Origin: Bacteroidales bacterium
GTDB lineage: Bacteria > Bacteroidota > Bacteroidia > Bacteroidales > F082
Assembly: GCA_023229135.1 (NCBI GenBank)
Contig: JALNZT010000001.1
Location: 186,001 to 250,000, forward strand
Length of the DNA: 64,000 nt
Reading direction: 5' to 3'
Positions 19,051 to 28,149 of this stretch are shown in pieces. The position numbers and the translations under genes were made by a program. Position 1 is the first letter of the stretch; each line of letters starts with the position of its first letter. The notes below the pieces were generated by a model that worked only from the letters and a program-made list of their open reading frames with translations, was not told where the DNA came from and did no database searches.

Positions 19051-20087
19051 GGATTCACTTAGTTTCAGGAGCTTGTGGTTTCGTTGGCCGCAATATGGTA
19101 AAACGATTAGTAAAGACCACAAACGACAAAATTTTTATGATTGATGACCTGTCCATCGGAAGACATCCTTCTGAATGGCTGGAAGGTTTTAACTCAAAGA
19201 TGCAAGGCGATCTGGAGATTCTTGACAAAGAAGAAAGATTGTATTTCTGGAAAGGCGACTTCAGAAACCTGCTGTTTTATATGCGCGAAAATCCGCGATT
19301 TATTCAGGAGAAGTACGGTATTGAATTTGAGCGTTTTGCTGATGTTTTTCATTTCGCTGCCATTGTTGGTGGACGCATGAAAATTGAAGGAGATCCAATG
19401 ATAGTAGCCCTGGATCTTTCCATTGATGCTGAGTTTTTCTACTGGATTACCCAACATAAACCCGAACGGGTGCTTTATCCGAGTTCGAGTGCGGCTTACC
19501 CGATTAGTTTGCAAACTACCGAAGCTGCAATAGCCCTTTCTGAAGGCGATATCGACTTTAAGAAAAATCTCGGAACACCTGATATGACCTACGGCTGGTC
19601 GAAACTGACAGGAGAATTTCTGGCTCAGATTGCCGCCAAACATTATGGCGTACCGGTGGCTTGTATCCGCCCTTTCTCAGGTTATGGCGAAGATCAGGAA
19701 CAAAGCTATCCGGTGCCGGCCATTGCGGCTCGTGCAGCCAAAAAGGAAGATCCTTTCGAGGTCTGGGGCTCCGGAAAACAAGGCCGCGACTTTGTGCATA
19801 TTGACGATGTACTCGACTTTATTTTCTTGCTGCTCGACAACGTAAATGACGGTTCTGCCTATAATATCGGCTCAGGCCGCCTCACGTCATTCTTGGAATT
19901 GATTGAAGTATTTTCTGATATTGCAGGTTATAAACCGGAAATTAAACCACTGTTAGACAAGCCGGTAGGTGTACATTCACGCTATGCCAATATGGATTTG
20001 GTAGATAAAACTTTTGGTTGGAAACCCAAAATTTCACTTCGCGAAGGCATGACAAGGGTTTACAACGCGCAGCTAAAGAATTTATAA
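19047..20087 (+). CDS. NAD-dependent epimerase/dehydratase (extended SDR)
   Basis: 346 aa, sugar-nucleotide SDR. The Rossmann motif is GACGFVGRNM at the N-terminus, the catalytic Ser lies in YPSSSAAYP and the Tyr-x3-Lys in MTYGWSKLTGE. RDFVHIDDV and the C-terminal YANMDLVDKTFGWKP are typical of GalE/UDP-glucuronate-epimerase-like enzymes. An insertion of about 40 residues after the first strand (LEGFNSKMQGDLEILDK) is longer than in GalE. Substrate unknown. Four-base overlap with the glycosyltransferase; a terminator follows. Confidence 0.9.
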   Translation: MRIHLVSGACGFVGRNMVKRLVKTTNDKIFMIDDLSIGRHPSEWLEGFNSKMQGDLEILDKEERLYFWKGDFRNLLFYMRENPRFIQEKYGIEFERFADVFHFAAIVGGRMKIEGDPMIVALDLSIDAEFFYWITQHKPERVLYPSSSAAYPISLQTTEAAIALSEGDIDFKKNLGTPDMTYGWSKLTGEFLAQIAAKHYGVPVACIRPFSGYGEDQEQSYPVPAIAARAAKKEDPFEVWGSGKQGRDFVHIDDVLDFIFLLLDNVNDGSAYNIGSGRLTSFLELIEVFSDIAGYKPEIKPLLDKPVGVHSRYANMDLVDKTFGWKPKISLREGMTRVYNAQLKNL

Positions 20088-20121
20088 AGCTGTTTCGTAC
20101 CTAATAAGCGCTTTTTTTTTT

Positions 20122-20173
20122 ACCTGAATACTTCCTGACTTTTTTAAGAAAGGATTTGTTCAGGTTTTTTTTT
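20122..20173 (+). terminator. Terminator of the DUF4199-GT-epimerase operon
   Basis: ACCTGAA (20122-20128) pairs with TTCAGGT (20159-20165), with an inner TCCT/AGGA pairing, followed by nine T. It ends at the stop codon of the convergent gene. Confidence 0.7.
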
Positions 20174-21350
20174 AGGCAAAAGCAGCGATTCCGGTAATGT
20201 CGTGGCCTGTGATCAATAGATGCACGTCGTGCGTGCCTTCATAAGTGATCACCGATTCCAGGTTCATGGCATGTCGCATCATCGGGAAATCGCCCGTAAT
20301 ACCCATCGCACCAAGAATCTGACGTGTTTCACGGGCTACATTCAAGGCCATCGCCACATTATTTCGCTTTGCCATAGATATTTGTGCCGGTGTGGCATTG
20401 TCCTGATCGCGCAAAACTCCCAAACGCCAGACTAAGAGCTGAGCTTTAGTGATTTCTGTAAGTGCTTCGGCCAATTTTTTCTGTTGCAGTTGAAAAGAAG
20501 CGATGGGTTTGTTGAACTGTTTACGCTCCAAACTGTATTTTAAAGCTGCTTCATAACAGTCGGAAGCCGCGCCAATGGCGCCCCAAGCAATGCCATAGCG
20601 TGCACTGTTGAGGCACATCATCGGGCCTTTTAAACCTTTTATATTTGGCAAAATATTTTCTTTCGGGATGTTTACATCGTCGAAAACCAACTCACCCGTC
20701 ATTGATGCACGCAGAGACCACTTTCCGTGTGTTTCGGGTGCTGTAAAGCCTTTCATCCCTTTTTCAACTAAAACACCGCGTACAATACCGTCCTCATCTT
20801 TTGCCCAGACAACAGCTACATCAGCCACAGGCGCGTTGGTAATCCACATCTTAGCGCCATTTAGCACAAAATGATCTCCGGCATCCCGCAAGCGTGTTTC
20901 CATACCGCCCGGATTGGAACCGTGGTTGGGTTCGGTGAGTCCGAAACAGCCAATCATCTCTCCTTTGGCCAGCAAAGGCAGATATTTCAGCCGTTGCTCT
21001 TCACTTCCGAAAGCATAAATAGGATACATTACCAGGGAGCTTTGCACCGAAGCGGCTGAACGGATCCCGGAATCTCCGCGCTCAAGCTCCTGCATTATCA
21101 AGCCGTAAGCTGTGTGATCGAGCCCGGCGCAGCCATACTTTTCAGGCAAATAAGGACCGAAAGCACCCAATTGTCCCAACTCCTTCATCAGATGAATCGG
21201 GAATTTTGCTTTTTCGGCATAGTCTTCTATAATGGGTTTCACCGCGCGATTCACCCAATCACGCACCGAAGCACGAATAATTTTGTGTTCTTCGGTTAAA
21301 AGATCATCGATTTGAAAATAATCGGTAGGTGTATTTTGGTAACTGCTCAT
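20172..21350 (-). CDS. gcdH: Acyl-CoA dehydrogenase, glutaryl-CoA dehydrogenase type
   Basis: A 392-aa FAD enzyme that oxidises and decarboxylates glutaryl-CoA to crotonyl-CoA in lysine/tryptophan breakdown. The FAD/substrate signatures GCFGLTEPNHGSNPGGMET, WITNAPVADVAVVWA, RYGIAWGAIGAA and the catalytic Glu in VITYEGTHDVH are the glutaryl-CoA dehydrogenase versions rather than general acyl-CoA dehydrogenase ones. The frame has an earlier ATG at 21377, but I prefer the ATG at 21350 (MSSYQNTP) because TATTTTTG, a -7 promoter element, lies between the two and a conserved-looking N-terminus starts there. Monocistronic. Confidence 0.88.
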   Translation of the reverse strand: MSSYQNTPTDYFQIDDLLTEEHKIIRASVRDWVNRAVKPIIEDYAEKAKFPIHLMKELGQLGAFGPYLPEKYGCAGLDHTAYGLIMQELERGDSGIRSAASVQSSLVMYPIYAFGSEEQRLKYLPLLAKGEMIGCFGLTEPNHGSNPGGMETRLRDAGDHFVLNGAKMWITNAPVADVAVVWAKDEDGIVRGVLVEKGMKGFTAPETHGKWSLRASMTGELVFDDVNIPKENILPNIKGLKGPMMCLNSARYGIAWGAIGAASDCYEAALKYSLERKQFNKPIASFQLQQKKLAEALTEITKAQLLVWRLGVLRDQDNATPAQISMAKRNNVAMALNVARETRQILGAMGITGDFPMMRHAMNLESVITYEGTHDVHLLITGHDITGIAAFA

Positions 21351-21542
21351 AAAAATCGTTTTGGCAAAAATAGACATTCTTTAAAGTAATGGGCCTTTTG
21401 TAGCGCTTGGAAATTCAACGATGAGATATTATTGAAAAGTTTTTTTGACTCAATTATAGGAAAAAGCCGTAAAATTCCATTTTCACCACATTTCTTTTGT
21501 ACTTTTGGTAACAATAATTATTCAACCTAAACCTCCATAGTT

Positions 21543-22016
21543 ATGAGAACCATGCTTAAACCCATTTTTTTTAGCTTGGCTACAAGTCTTGTCATGGCCA
21601 TTTTGTTTGTTTTTTCATCACAATCAATTCAAGCCCAAGAGCTTGGTAAATCTTCCAAGGAAAGTGCCAAAGAAAAAGTGAAGACAGAAAAGCTAAAACC
21701 TGAAAAAGGAAAATCAGTTGCTACCGAGAAGTCTGAAAAAAACTTACCATCGACAAAGGCGGAGCAGAACAAATCTGCTATTGACACAAAAAAAACACTT
21801 GAATCAAATAAAAGAGAGATTGAATCAAGCAATAAGGCTGATGTTGAAAAGAGGTTGGCAGAACTTAAGAGAAATCGCGAAGAGATTGAACTACGCAAAC
21901 AACACGGCAAACTCACGGAAAAAGAGTATCAGGATGCCACCAACAAGCTCGACAAAATGGAAAAAGAGCTTCAAGGCGAAAGCAAACCAAAACCTGGCAG
22001 CAAGGGAGGAAGCTAA
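21543..22016 (+). CDS. Secreted Lys/Glu-rich coiled-coil protein, unknown function
   Basis: 157 aa. A clear signal peptide ends ...QSIQAQE at about residue 33. The mature part is highly charged: a low-complexity Lys/Ser/Glu stretch (35-95), then a probable coiled coil (98-147; VEKRLAELKRNREEIELRK and KEYQDATNKLDKMEKELQ). The tail is Gly/Lys-rich. No family recognised; a periplasmic structural or stress role would be a guess. TACTTTTG at 21500-21507 is a good -7 element and gives a leader of about 30 nt. Confidence 0.7.
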   Translation: MRTMLKPIFFSLATSLVMAILFVFSSQSIQAQELGKSSKESAKEKVKTEKLKPEKGKSVATEKSEKNLPSTKAEQNKSAIDTKKTLESNKREIESSNKADVEKRLAELKRNREEIELRKQHGKLTEKEYQDATNKLDKMEKELQGESKPKPGSKGGS

Positions 22017-22146
22017 GCTTTGCTTTAATGGGTATTTTGCAGTACAAGCTAAATGATTTCTTACTATCTAATGCAGAAATTGTTTGACTACTAAGCAAAT
22101 ACAATTTTTTAGTTTTTGTTTTCAGAGTTTTAAAATACTTTTAGCC

Positions 22147-23544
22147 GTGAGAATATTTCTGATAGTAATAGTTTTCCTATTTTCTGTTAACTTAAAGGCT
22201 GACGAAGCCACTAATAATCGAAAAATAGACAGCTTAACCAACTTAATAAGCGTCCAATCAGGGCGCGAACGTGTGGAAACACTTATCCGACTTTCGGATA
22301 TTTACAGGGAAACTTCTATTGACAAAAGTCATGAAACAGACTCTCAGGCCGGGCAATATGCCAGCCAGCAAGGATTGGATAATATGAGGGGGGTTATTTT
22401 ATTGTCGATGGGCAAAACTGCTTCTTTATCAGGTGATTACGCTATGGCGCTGGATTATATGAATCAAGCAGAAAAAGCCTTGAAAGAGTCTGGTAATTTT
22501 GTGGAGCTGGCAAAAACTTTCATCAATAAAGGCCTGGTATTTAAGAAGATGGCTGATTTTGACCAATCCATTGAAGCATTCAATACAGCTCAGGCTATTG
22601 CAGAAGAGCATGGGTTAATAGAACAGCAAGCCGGTGCAGCAGCAAATAAAGCAACCACATTTTTTTCGATGGGAGATTACGAAAAATCCATTGAGAATTA
22701 TCAGCGGTCATTGGCTATATACAAGGAACTCAACGATTCTCTTCGTTATGCCAAAATGATGATGAACATTGGTATTATCTATTGGCAATGGAACAAAAAT
22801 GAATTGGCGCTGGAAATGCATTTGGAAGCTAAAAAGGTGTTTGAGGATAAAAATGATCTGGTAGAATTGGGGCGTGTTTTAAATAATATCGGTCGAATTT
22901 ATTATCAGGATTTTAATGACACTACCCTCGCGCTGAAATATTTCACACAATCGCTTTCTTTGCGTGAAAAGCTTGGAGATCAACTTGGTAAGGCTATTGT
23001 TTTGGCAAATATAGGAAATATATATCGCGACAAAAACCAACATGATAAAGCCTTTGAGTTTTATGAAAAATCCTTAAAAATCAGCAAGTTTATTGGTTAT
23101 AAAGATGGCATAGCGCTGGCCTACTATTATATGGGTGCAGCGCGTCAAATGGACAGTGCATTTGCTGAGTCAAATCAATTTTTGGATTCCTGTCGAGTAA
23201 CTGCCTTCGCCTCTGAAATGACACAATACTATGCACCTATAAATCAATCGAAAATGATTAATTACGAAGCACTTGGTGATTTAAAAGGGTTTTTAGCCGA
23301 GTTTAAGATCTTTTCTGAGATGCATAATTCTGTAAAAAAAGAGCTTGACGAACTGAAATTCACAGAACTTTCAATACGTCAGGAACTGGAAAAGCTTAGT
23401 CCTGAACTCGAAAAGGCCGTAGATAAAATTGAGGAACAAAAACGCAGTTTGATATTTTACAAAATAGCAGTGGCCGCCTTGCTGATTTTACTTTTGATAA
23501 CCGCTTTGTATTTCAGGAAAAAGCATAAGAAAAAGCTTGAATAG
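22147..23544 (+). CDS. TPR-repeat protein with signal peptide and C-terminal membrane helix
   Basis: About 465 aa. At least six tetratricopeptide repeats fill residues 60-350 (for example GNIYRDKNQHDKAFEFYEKSL), followed by a coiled coil (about 395-435) and a single transmembrane helix (about 438-456) with a short basic cytoplasmic tail KKHKKKLE. The layout is that of the sensor half of the TPR-histidine kinases common in Bacteroidota, but the kinase domain is absent. I chose GTG at 22147 because it starts a normal signal peptide (RIFLIVIVFLFSVNLKADE) and follows TACTTTTA. The frame also opens at TTG 22084. Confidence 0.75.
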   Translation: MRIFLIVIVFLFSVNLKADEATNNRKIDSLTNLISVQSGRERVETLIRLSDIYRETSIDKSHETDSQAGQYASQQGLDNMRGVILLSMGKTASLSGDYAMALDYMNQAEKALKESGNFVELAKTFINKGLVFKKMADFDQSIEAFNTAQAIAEEHGLIEQQAGAAANKATTFFSMGDYEKSIENYQRSLAIYKELNDSLRYAKMMMNIGIIYWQWNKNELALEMHLEAKKVFEDKNDLVELGRVLNNIGRIYYQDFNDTTLALKYFTQSLSLREKLGDQLGKAIVLANIGNIYRDKNQHDKAFEFYEKSLKISKFIGYKDGIALAYYYMGAARQMDSAFAESNQFLDSCRVTAFASEMTQYYAPINQSKMINYEALGDLKGFLAEFKIFSEMHNSVKKELDELKFTELSIRQELEKLSPELEKAVDKIEEQKRSLIFYKIAVAALLILLLITALYFRKKHKKKLE

Positions 23545-23629
23545 CAGATTGAAAGCTTTTTTTTTGAGCTTGTTAACAAAAGACTTTGCGTATCAATAAA
23601 ATAATAATTCAACATTAAAAATTACCCTT

Positions 23630-24121
23630 ATGAAGAATTTAAAAATTGAAATAAAATGGGCGCTAATATTCGTGCTTACCTCACTGATTTGGATGTTGTT
23701 GGAGCGCCTTTCAGGTCTTCACAGTCAATATATTGATAAACACGCTATTTACACAAACCTTTTTGCTGTCCCGGCTATTCTTGTCTATGTTTTTGCATTG
23801 CGCGATAAAAGGAACAATTTTAATGAAGGGATTATTTCCTACAAACAAGGCTTTATCAGTGGGCTTTTTATCACATTATTTGTTGTACTGATAAATCCGT
23901 TGTCACAATATATTATCTCAACGATCATTAGTCCGGACTATTTCGCAAATGCAATTGCCTATGCTGTTGATACAGGCAAAATGACGCCTACTGAAGCCCG
24001 GGAATACTTCAGTCTGAAAAGCTATATCATTCAAGGCTTTATTGGAGTTCCAATTATGGGAGTTATGACGACAGCAATTGTGGCACTTCTTATCAAGAGG
24101 AAGCCTGCGATGACAAGCTAA
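23630..24121 (+). CDS. DUF4199 membrane protein, third copy
   Basis: 163 aa, four transmembrane helices, with the family polar turn NEGIISYKQGFISGLFITLF before the third helix and a charged extracytoplasmic loop (YAVDTGKMTPTEAREYFSLK). It is separate from the tandem pair at 17-18 kb. Function unknown. Confidence 0.75.
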   Translation: MKNLKIEIKWALIFVLTSLIWMLLERLSGLHSQYIDKHAIYTNLFAVPAILVYVFALRDKRNNFNEGIISYKQGFISGLFITLFVVLINPLSQYIISTIISPDYFANAIAYAVDTGKMTPTEAREYFSLKSYIIQGFIGVPIMGVMTTAIVALLIKRKPAMTS

Positions 24122-24181
24122 AGCAGTTGATTTTTCATGTAAACGATCAATAAATCAGATCGTATTAGTTGATGAGTAGAA

Positions 24182-24946
24182 TTACCTGCGCTGTCTGAGT
24201 GCCTCAAAAACTACAATAGCGGTAGAAACAGAAACATTTAGTGAGTCGGCGATGCCACGCATTGGGATGATCAGATTTTGATCTGCGGCTTTCACCCATT
24301 GTGTTGAAAGTCCTGTGGCTTCTGCTCCCATAATAATGGCGGATGGCTTTCTGAAATCAGCATCCAAATAATTGATGGCAGCTTCCAGGTAGGTGGCGTA
24401 AATAGTAATCTGATTGGCTTTCAGCCATTTGATAGCTTCTGTGCTGGTGCAGGCAACTACAGGCACCGAAAAAACACAGCCCAAACTTGAGCGTATGGTA
24501 TTGGGGTTGTAAATATCTGATATCGGGTCACATACGATTACCGCATCGGCTGTTGCTGCATCAACAGTACGCAAAACCGCACCCAAATTTCCTGGTTTTT
24601 CAACGCCTTCCAGCACAATTATTAATGGATTTTTGCTCAACGAAAGCTTTTCAAGGCTGTTATAAACGGGCCGAAAAAGTGCTATCAATCCATCAGAATT
24701 TGTCCGGTAAGCTGCTTTTTCAAAAACATCTTTTGAAATCCAAATTGTTTCTTTTGCCTCAATTTTAGTGTGTTCGCCACAGATTTCTGCGCAGGCAAAA
24801 AGCTTTTCCAGCTGAAAATTATTTTTCAGCGCACGTTCAATTTCCCGTCGGCCTTCGACCACAATCAACTGTTGCGCCTTACGTTCAGAAGCCTTTTGCA
24901 GGTGGATTAAGTTTTTCACCTGTGGGTTAGTTTTGCTGGTGATCAT
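24182..24946 (-). CDS. TrmH/SpoU-family RNA 2'-O-methyltransferase
   Basis: 254 aa. An N-terminal substrate-binding domain (SKTNPQVKNLIHLQKASERKAQQLIVVEGRREIE) is followed by a SPOUT domain with its three motifs: EGVEKPGNLGAVLRTVDAA, IIMGAEATGLS and IPMRGIADSLNVSVSTAIVVFEALRQ. It uses S-adenosylmethionine to methylate a ribose in rRNA or tRNA; the target nucleotide cannot be told. The start overlaps the stop of the upstream gene by 4 bp. Last gene of a three-gene minus-strand operon. Confidence 0.9.
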   Translation of the reverse strand: MITSKTNPQVKNLIHLQKASERKAQQLIVVEGRREIERALKNNFQLEKLFACAEICGEHTKIEAKETIWISKDVFEKAAYRTNSDGLIALFRPVYNSLEKLSLSKNPLIIVLEGVEKPGNLGAVLRTVDAATADAVIVCDPISDIYNPNTIRSSLGCVFSVPVVACTSTEAIKWLKANQITIYATYLEAAINYLDADFRKPSAIIMGAEATGLSTQWVKAADQNLIIPMRGIADSLNVSVSTAIVVFEALRQRR

Positions 24947-26088
24947 GGGATTTCAAAGCTGTTTTCTTCAAAATAAATATTGCGCTCTTTCAACTTATTC
25001 AGTATAAAGTTAACTATTTCTGGCTGACTGCCAAGCTGTTCCGGCAGATGAATTCCCGGCTTAGAAAACTTTCCGGAAGCCAAAAGTCTAAGCGCTGCGG
25101 TGGCCGCATAACCAGTGGTTCGCGCCATGCTATGTATCTGTGTTTGCAAATCATATTGATCAAAAAGCTCAAAATTATGTTGGTGTTTTTTTCCGTCGGC
25201 AGCGATGCCTTCAACCTGAATACGCATCAAGGTAAGGTCTGCCTCGCCGGCTCTCAACTTCCATTGGTCAAACAACAACTTCTGGGTGAATTCAAGTGGT
25301 ACAAAATGTTGATTATTGATTTCCTGACTTTCAGTACTCAGAAAACCACTTTCTTTCAGTAATTTGATTTTTTGCGCATGACCAGGATAGCGTAAGGTTT
25401 TTTCAGCCATATAATCGGCTTTAAGATTAAAAAGTAAGGAGCGTAAGCCATCGCTATTAAAAGCTTCTAAAGTTCCAATACCCTCAAATTCAATTAATTC
25501 AAGCTCAGATAGTGCTTCTTTTACAACAATTCGGCCATTTTCAATCAGTCGGGCCGGTCGCGTATATTCTTCGATCACATCAGAAGGCGAAAACACCGCT
25601 TTATATTCCCAGGGTTTTGTACGAACTACAGGCAAGCCTCCAACGTAAATCAGAATTTTTTCCACTTTTTCAAGTCTGGATGCCCCATAGCCGCTCAGCA
25701 AATGACTCATTCCGGGAGCTACTCCCATATCACAAATCACACAACTTCCGTTTTTTTTGGCTTTTTCTTGCAACAGCTGGGGGTCTTCTGCATAAAATGA
25801 AATGTCTATAATGGGTTTGCCAAAGGAGATGATTTTTTCAAGGACTTTAAAACCAATGGCTCCCGGCACAGCGTTTAGGTAATAATCAAAACCTGAAAGT
25901 TCGTCACTGGAAGCATGAATCAAGTCGGCATTCAGGGTTTTCAGGCCAAAACTTGCTGCTGTTGCAAGGCGCTGGCTGTCGCGGTCGGAAATGCAGACAT
26001 CAAACTCTTGCTCTAAAGCTAAATCACGTGCAATAGGCAGCCCTACAAGTCCTGCACCTAAAACCAATACTTTTTTCTGTTCTTTCAT
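24943..26088 (-). CDS. Saccharopine dehydrogenase family protein
   Basis: 381 aa. The N-terminal Rossmann motif VLVLGAGLVGLPIARDL is followed by the family features YYLNAVPGAIGFKVLEKII, ICDMGVAPGMSHLL and a C-terminal domain with RTTGYAATAALRLLASGKF. Homologues act as saccharopine reductase or carboxynorspermidine/lysine dehydrogenase. Together with glutaryl-CoA dehydrogenase elsewhere in the window it could belong to lysine metabolism, but the two are 4 kb apart in different units. It overlaps both neighbours by 4 bp (ATGA), so translation is coupled. Confidence 0.85.
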   Translation of the reverse strand: MKEQKKVLVLGAGLVGLPIARDLALEQEFDVCISDRDSQRLATAASFGLKTLNADLIHASSDELSGFDYYLNAVPGAIGFKVLEKIISFGKPIIDISFYAEDPQLLQEKAKKNGSCVICDMGVAPGMSHLLSGYGASRLEKVEKILIYVGGLPVVRTKPWEYKAVFSPSDVIEEYTRPARLIENGRIVVKEALSELELIEFEGIGTLEAFNSDGLRSLLFNLKADYMAEKTLRYPGHAQKIKLLKESGFLSTESQEINNQHFVPLEFTQKLLFDQWKLRAGEADLTLMRIQVEGIAADGKKHQHNFELFDQYDLQTQIHSMARTTGYAATAALRLLASGKFSKPGIHLPEQLGSQPEIVNFILNKLKERNIYFEENSFEIP

Positions 26089-26993
26089 ACACTTCTTACT
26101 TTTATTTTTTCAGTCGATTTTTTAATCTGTGAAAGCATCACGCCAATAATTACGCAGGCAATACCCACTAATTTGTCAAAAGTAATACTTTCACCGATAA
26201 TTAAAAAGCTGAAAAATGCTGTAAAAACCGGGATGATGTTGGTGTAAATAGTGCTCTTACTAACTCCCAGTTTATGCACGCCATGAGTAAAAAACACAAA
26301 GGCCAGCGAACTGGCGAAAACACCAAGAAGCACAAGCGAAAACACCCAGGAAGCATGCCATTCAATTGAGTTAAGACCTACGTATTCAATACCGAAAACT
26401 ACCGGTGCAAAGAATACTATCCCCAGTAGATTTTGAATAAAAACGATGGTGACCGCATCATAAGAATAGGTTAGTTTCTTTAATATTATGCCGTAAACGA
26501 TCGCGGAGAAAACTGCCAGAAACAAAAATGCCAGCCCAATAGGTGAGGCTGTAAAACCCAAAGTTCTGTCGATTACCATGATTAAAATTCCGGCAAAAGA
26601 TACAAACAGACCGAGAATATTCAATGGTTTCAGCCTTTCCTTCAAAAAAATAAAAGCAAAAACTGGTGTAAATAGAGGAATTGTTGAAATTATTACAGCA
26701 CTGATTGTCGGCGAGATACGCTGCAAGCCATAGCTTTCTCCAATAAAATAGAGAAATGGATTGAAGAACGAAGCTGCGATAAGCAAGCCCCAATGCGCTC
26801 TTTTTATGCTGATTTTTTGCCGTTTCCACCTGAAATAACCCAAAAAGAATAGCACCGAAATAATCAGCCGAAACCAAACTGTGGTAGCAGGTTGTAAATA
26901 GTTAAAAACCTCCTTAGACCAAATATAGGAGATGCCCCAGAAAAGCATGGCGAGCAAGGTTAAAAGGTGGGGTTTGAATGCAGGGTTTTTCAC
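26085..26993 (-). CDS. EamA/DMT-superfamily transporter
   Basis: 302 aa with ten hydrophobic helices in two homologous EamA halves (about 8-140 and 152-290). Typical motifs are LFWGISYIWSKEVF at the N-terminus and FLKERLKPLNILGLFVSFAGILIM at the end of the first half. The family exports or imports small metabolites such as amino acids. As first gene of an operon with a saccharopine-dehydrogenase-like protein, an amino-acid-related substrate is possible. Divergent from the marR-type gene 78 bp away. Confidence 0.88.
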   Translation of the reverse strand: MKNPAFKPHLLTLLAMLFWGISYIWSKEVFNYLQPATTVWFRLIISVLFFLGYFRWKRQKISIKRAHWGLLIAASFFNPFLYFIGESYGLQRISPTISAVIISTIPLFTPVFAFIFLKERLKPLNILGLFVSFAGILIMVIDRTLGFTASPIGLAFLFLAVFSAIVYGIILKKLTYSYDAVTIVFIQNLLGIVFFAPVVFGIEYVGLNSIEWHASWVFSLVLLGVFASSLAFVFFTHGVHKLGVSKSTIYTNIIPVFTAFFSFLIIGESITFDKLVGIACVIIGVMLSQIKKSTEKIKVRSV

Positions 26994-27071
26994 AAATGTG
27001 GTTTTGAGCTGCTAAAGTAAAGGAAAATTCATTTTCTTTGCCAAAAAATATAGTTTCTGCATAAACTAATT

Positions 27072-27548
27072 ATGAATAATTTTACAGAAATCCTGATCGA
27101 CCTCCGAAAGATTGTTCGCTCGGTTAATTTAGAATCTAAAAGGATTCAAAAAGAGTTCGGTGTGAGTATTCCGCAATTGCTTTGTCTGCATTATTTGGCT
27201 TCACAACCTGGATTTCAGTCAACAATGACTGGTATTGCAAATTATCTTAAGCTCAATCTCAGCACTGTAACAGGCATTGTTAGTAGGCTTGAGAAAAAGC
27301 ATCTTTTGGCTAAGCTCCCCAAAACCGGCGACAAAAGAATCACGCTGGTGAGCCTTACGGCAGCTGGCATGAAACTGATCGATCAATCGCCTAAGCTGAT
27401 GCATCAACGGCTTTCAGACAAGCTTTCTGCGCTATCAGAACAGCAACTGGAATCGCTAAAAGACTCTATGCAACTACTGGTTCAAAGCTTTGACATCAGC
27501 GATGAAGCGGCTTCTCCAATTGTCACCATGGACGATTTTCAGGTCTGA
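27072..27548 (+). CDS. MarR-family transcriptional regulator
   Basis: 158 aa with a winged helix-turn-helix (about 35-100): LLCLHYLASQPGFQSTMTGI, NLSTVTGIVSRLEKKHLLAK and the wing PKTGDKRITLVSLTAAG. The flanking helices form the dimer interface. MarR proteins commonly repress adjacent genes and release on ligand binding; the divergent DMT transporter starts 78 bp away and is the obvious candidate target. No clear palindrome was identified in the 78-bp gap. Confidence 0.88.
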   Translation: MNNFTEILIDLRKIVRSVNLESKRIQKEFGVSIPQLLCLHYLASQPGFQSTMTGIANYLKLNLSTVTGIVSRLEKKHLLAKLPKTGDKRITLVSLTAAGMKLIDQSPKLMHQRLSDKLSALSEQQLESLKDSMQLLVQSFDISDEAASPIVTMDDFQV

Positions 27549-27666
27549 TTCTGATAGGATTAGTTTATTTATAAATATCGTCAATCGTATCACATTTGTG
27601 AAATATTTATAAGTAATTGAATTACAATATTTTGTATTGAAATATTTTGAAGTTATTTATATTTTT

Positions 27667-27698
27667 TTTGTCGGTTAACTAAAAAAGCAGTAATTTTG
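27667..27698 (+). promoter_or_regulatory. Bacteroidota-type promoter for the 123-aa protein
   Basis: TTTG (27667-27670), 20-nt spacer, TAATTTTG (27691-27698). Predicted leader about 30 nt. Confidence 0.65.
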
Positions 27699-27735
27699 TT
27701 TCTACACAAACTAATTTTATTATACCTTAGGAAAC

Positions 27736-28107
27736 ATGTCACAGAAAAAAGAGGTCATATTCACATTTAAGCGTTATTTAAAACGCAAGGGATATATTAA
27801 TGTACAAATACCTGTATTACAGGATTCTACAAACGCAATAAACACAGGTACTGAATTGCAGCCCGATTTAATAGCCGAAATAAAAGGCGTTTCCTATTAT
27901 TACAAATATATCGAAGGTCGTGAGGAAGCATCCTTAGTCATAAAAAAGCTTGGTAGATTTTTGAAACAGCAGTCAGAGGCTACGAATAAAAAACTGAAAT
28001 TATTAGTACCGGCCAAACAAAGCGATGCTCTAATCCAAAGTTTGAATGCCAATCAACTTGAAGACGTGGGTGTTATAAAGGTAACTCCCAATCTGGCACC
28101 TGCCTGA
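27736..28107 (+). CDS. Conserved-looking small protein, possible nuclease-like fold
   Basis: 123 aa, not recognised as a named family. The centre, LQPDLIAEIKGVSYYYKYIEGRE, has the spacing of a PD-(D/E)XK nuclease core (P-D ... E-I-K), preceded by a strand and followed by a helix rich in Lys. The C-terminal half reads like a strand-helix-strand (KLKLLVPAKQSDALIQSL ... VGVIKVTP). This may be a stand-alone PD-(D/E)XK-like protein or a coincidence. It has its own promoter and no obvious partner; the symporter gene follows after 42 bp. Confidence 0.55.
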   Translation: MSQKKEVIFTFKRYLKRKGYINVQIPVLQDSTNAINTGTELQPDLIAEIKGVSYYYKYIEGREEASLVIKKLGRFLKQQSEATNKKLKLLVPAKQSDALIQSLNANQLEDVGVIKVTPNLAPA

Positions 28108-28149
28108 TTATGATCCCGAAATTTATTTCAGACACCAAAAAATAGTTAG

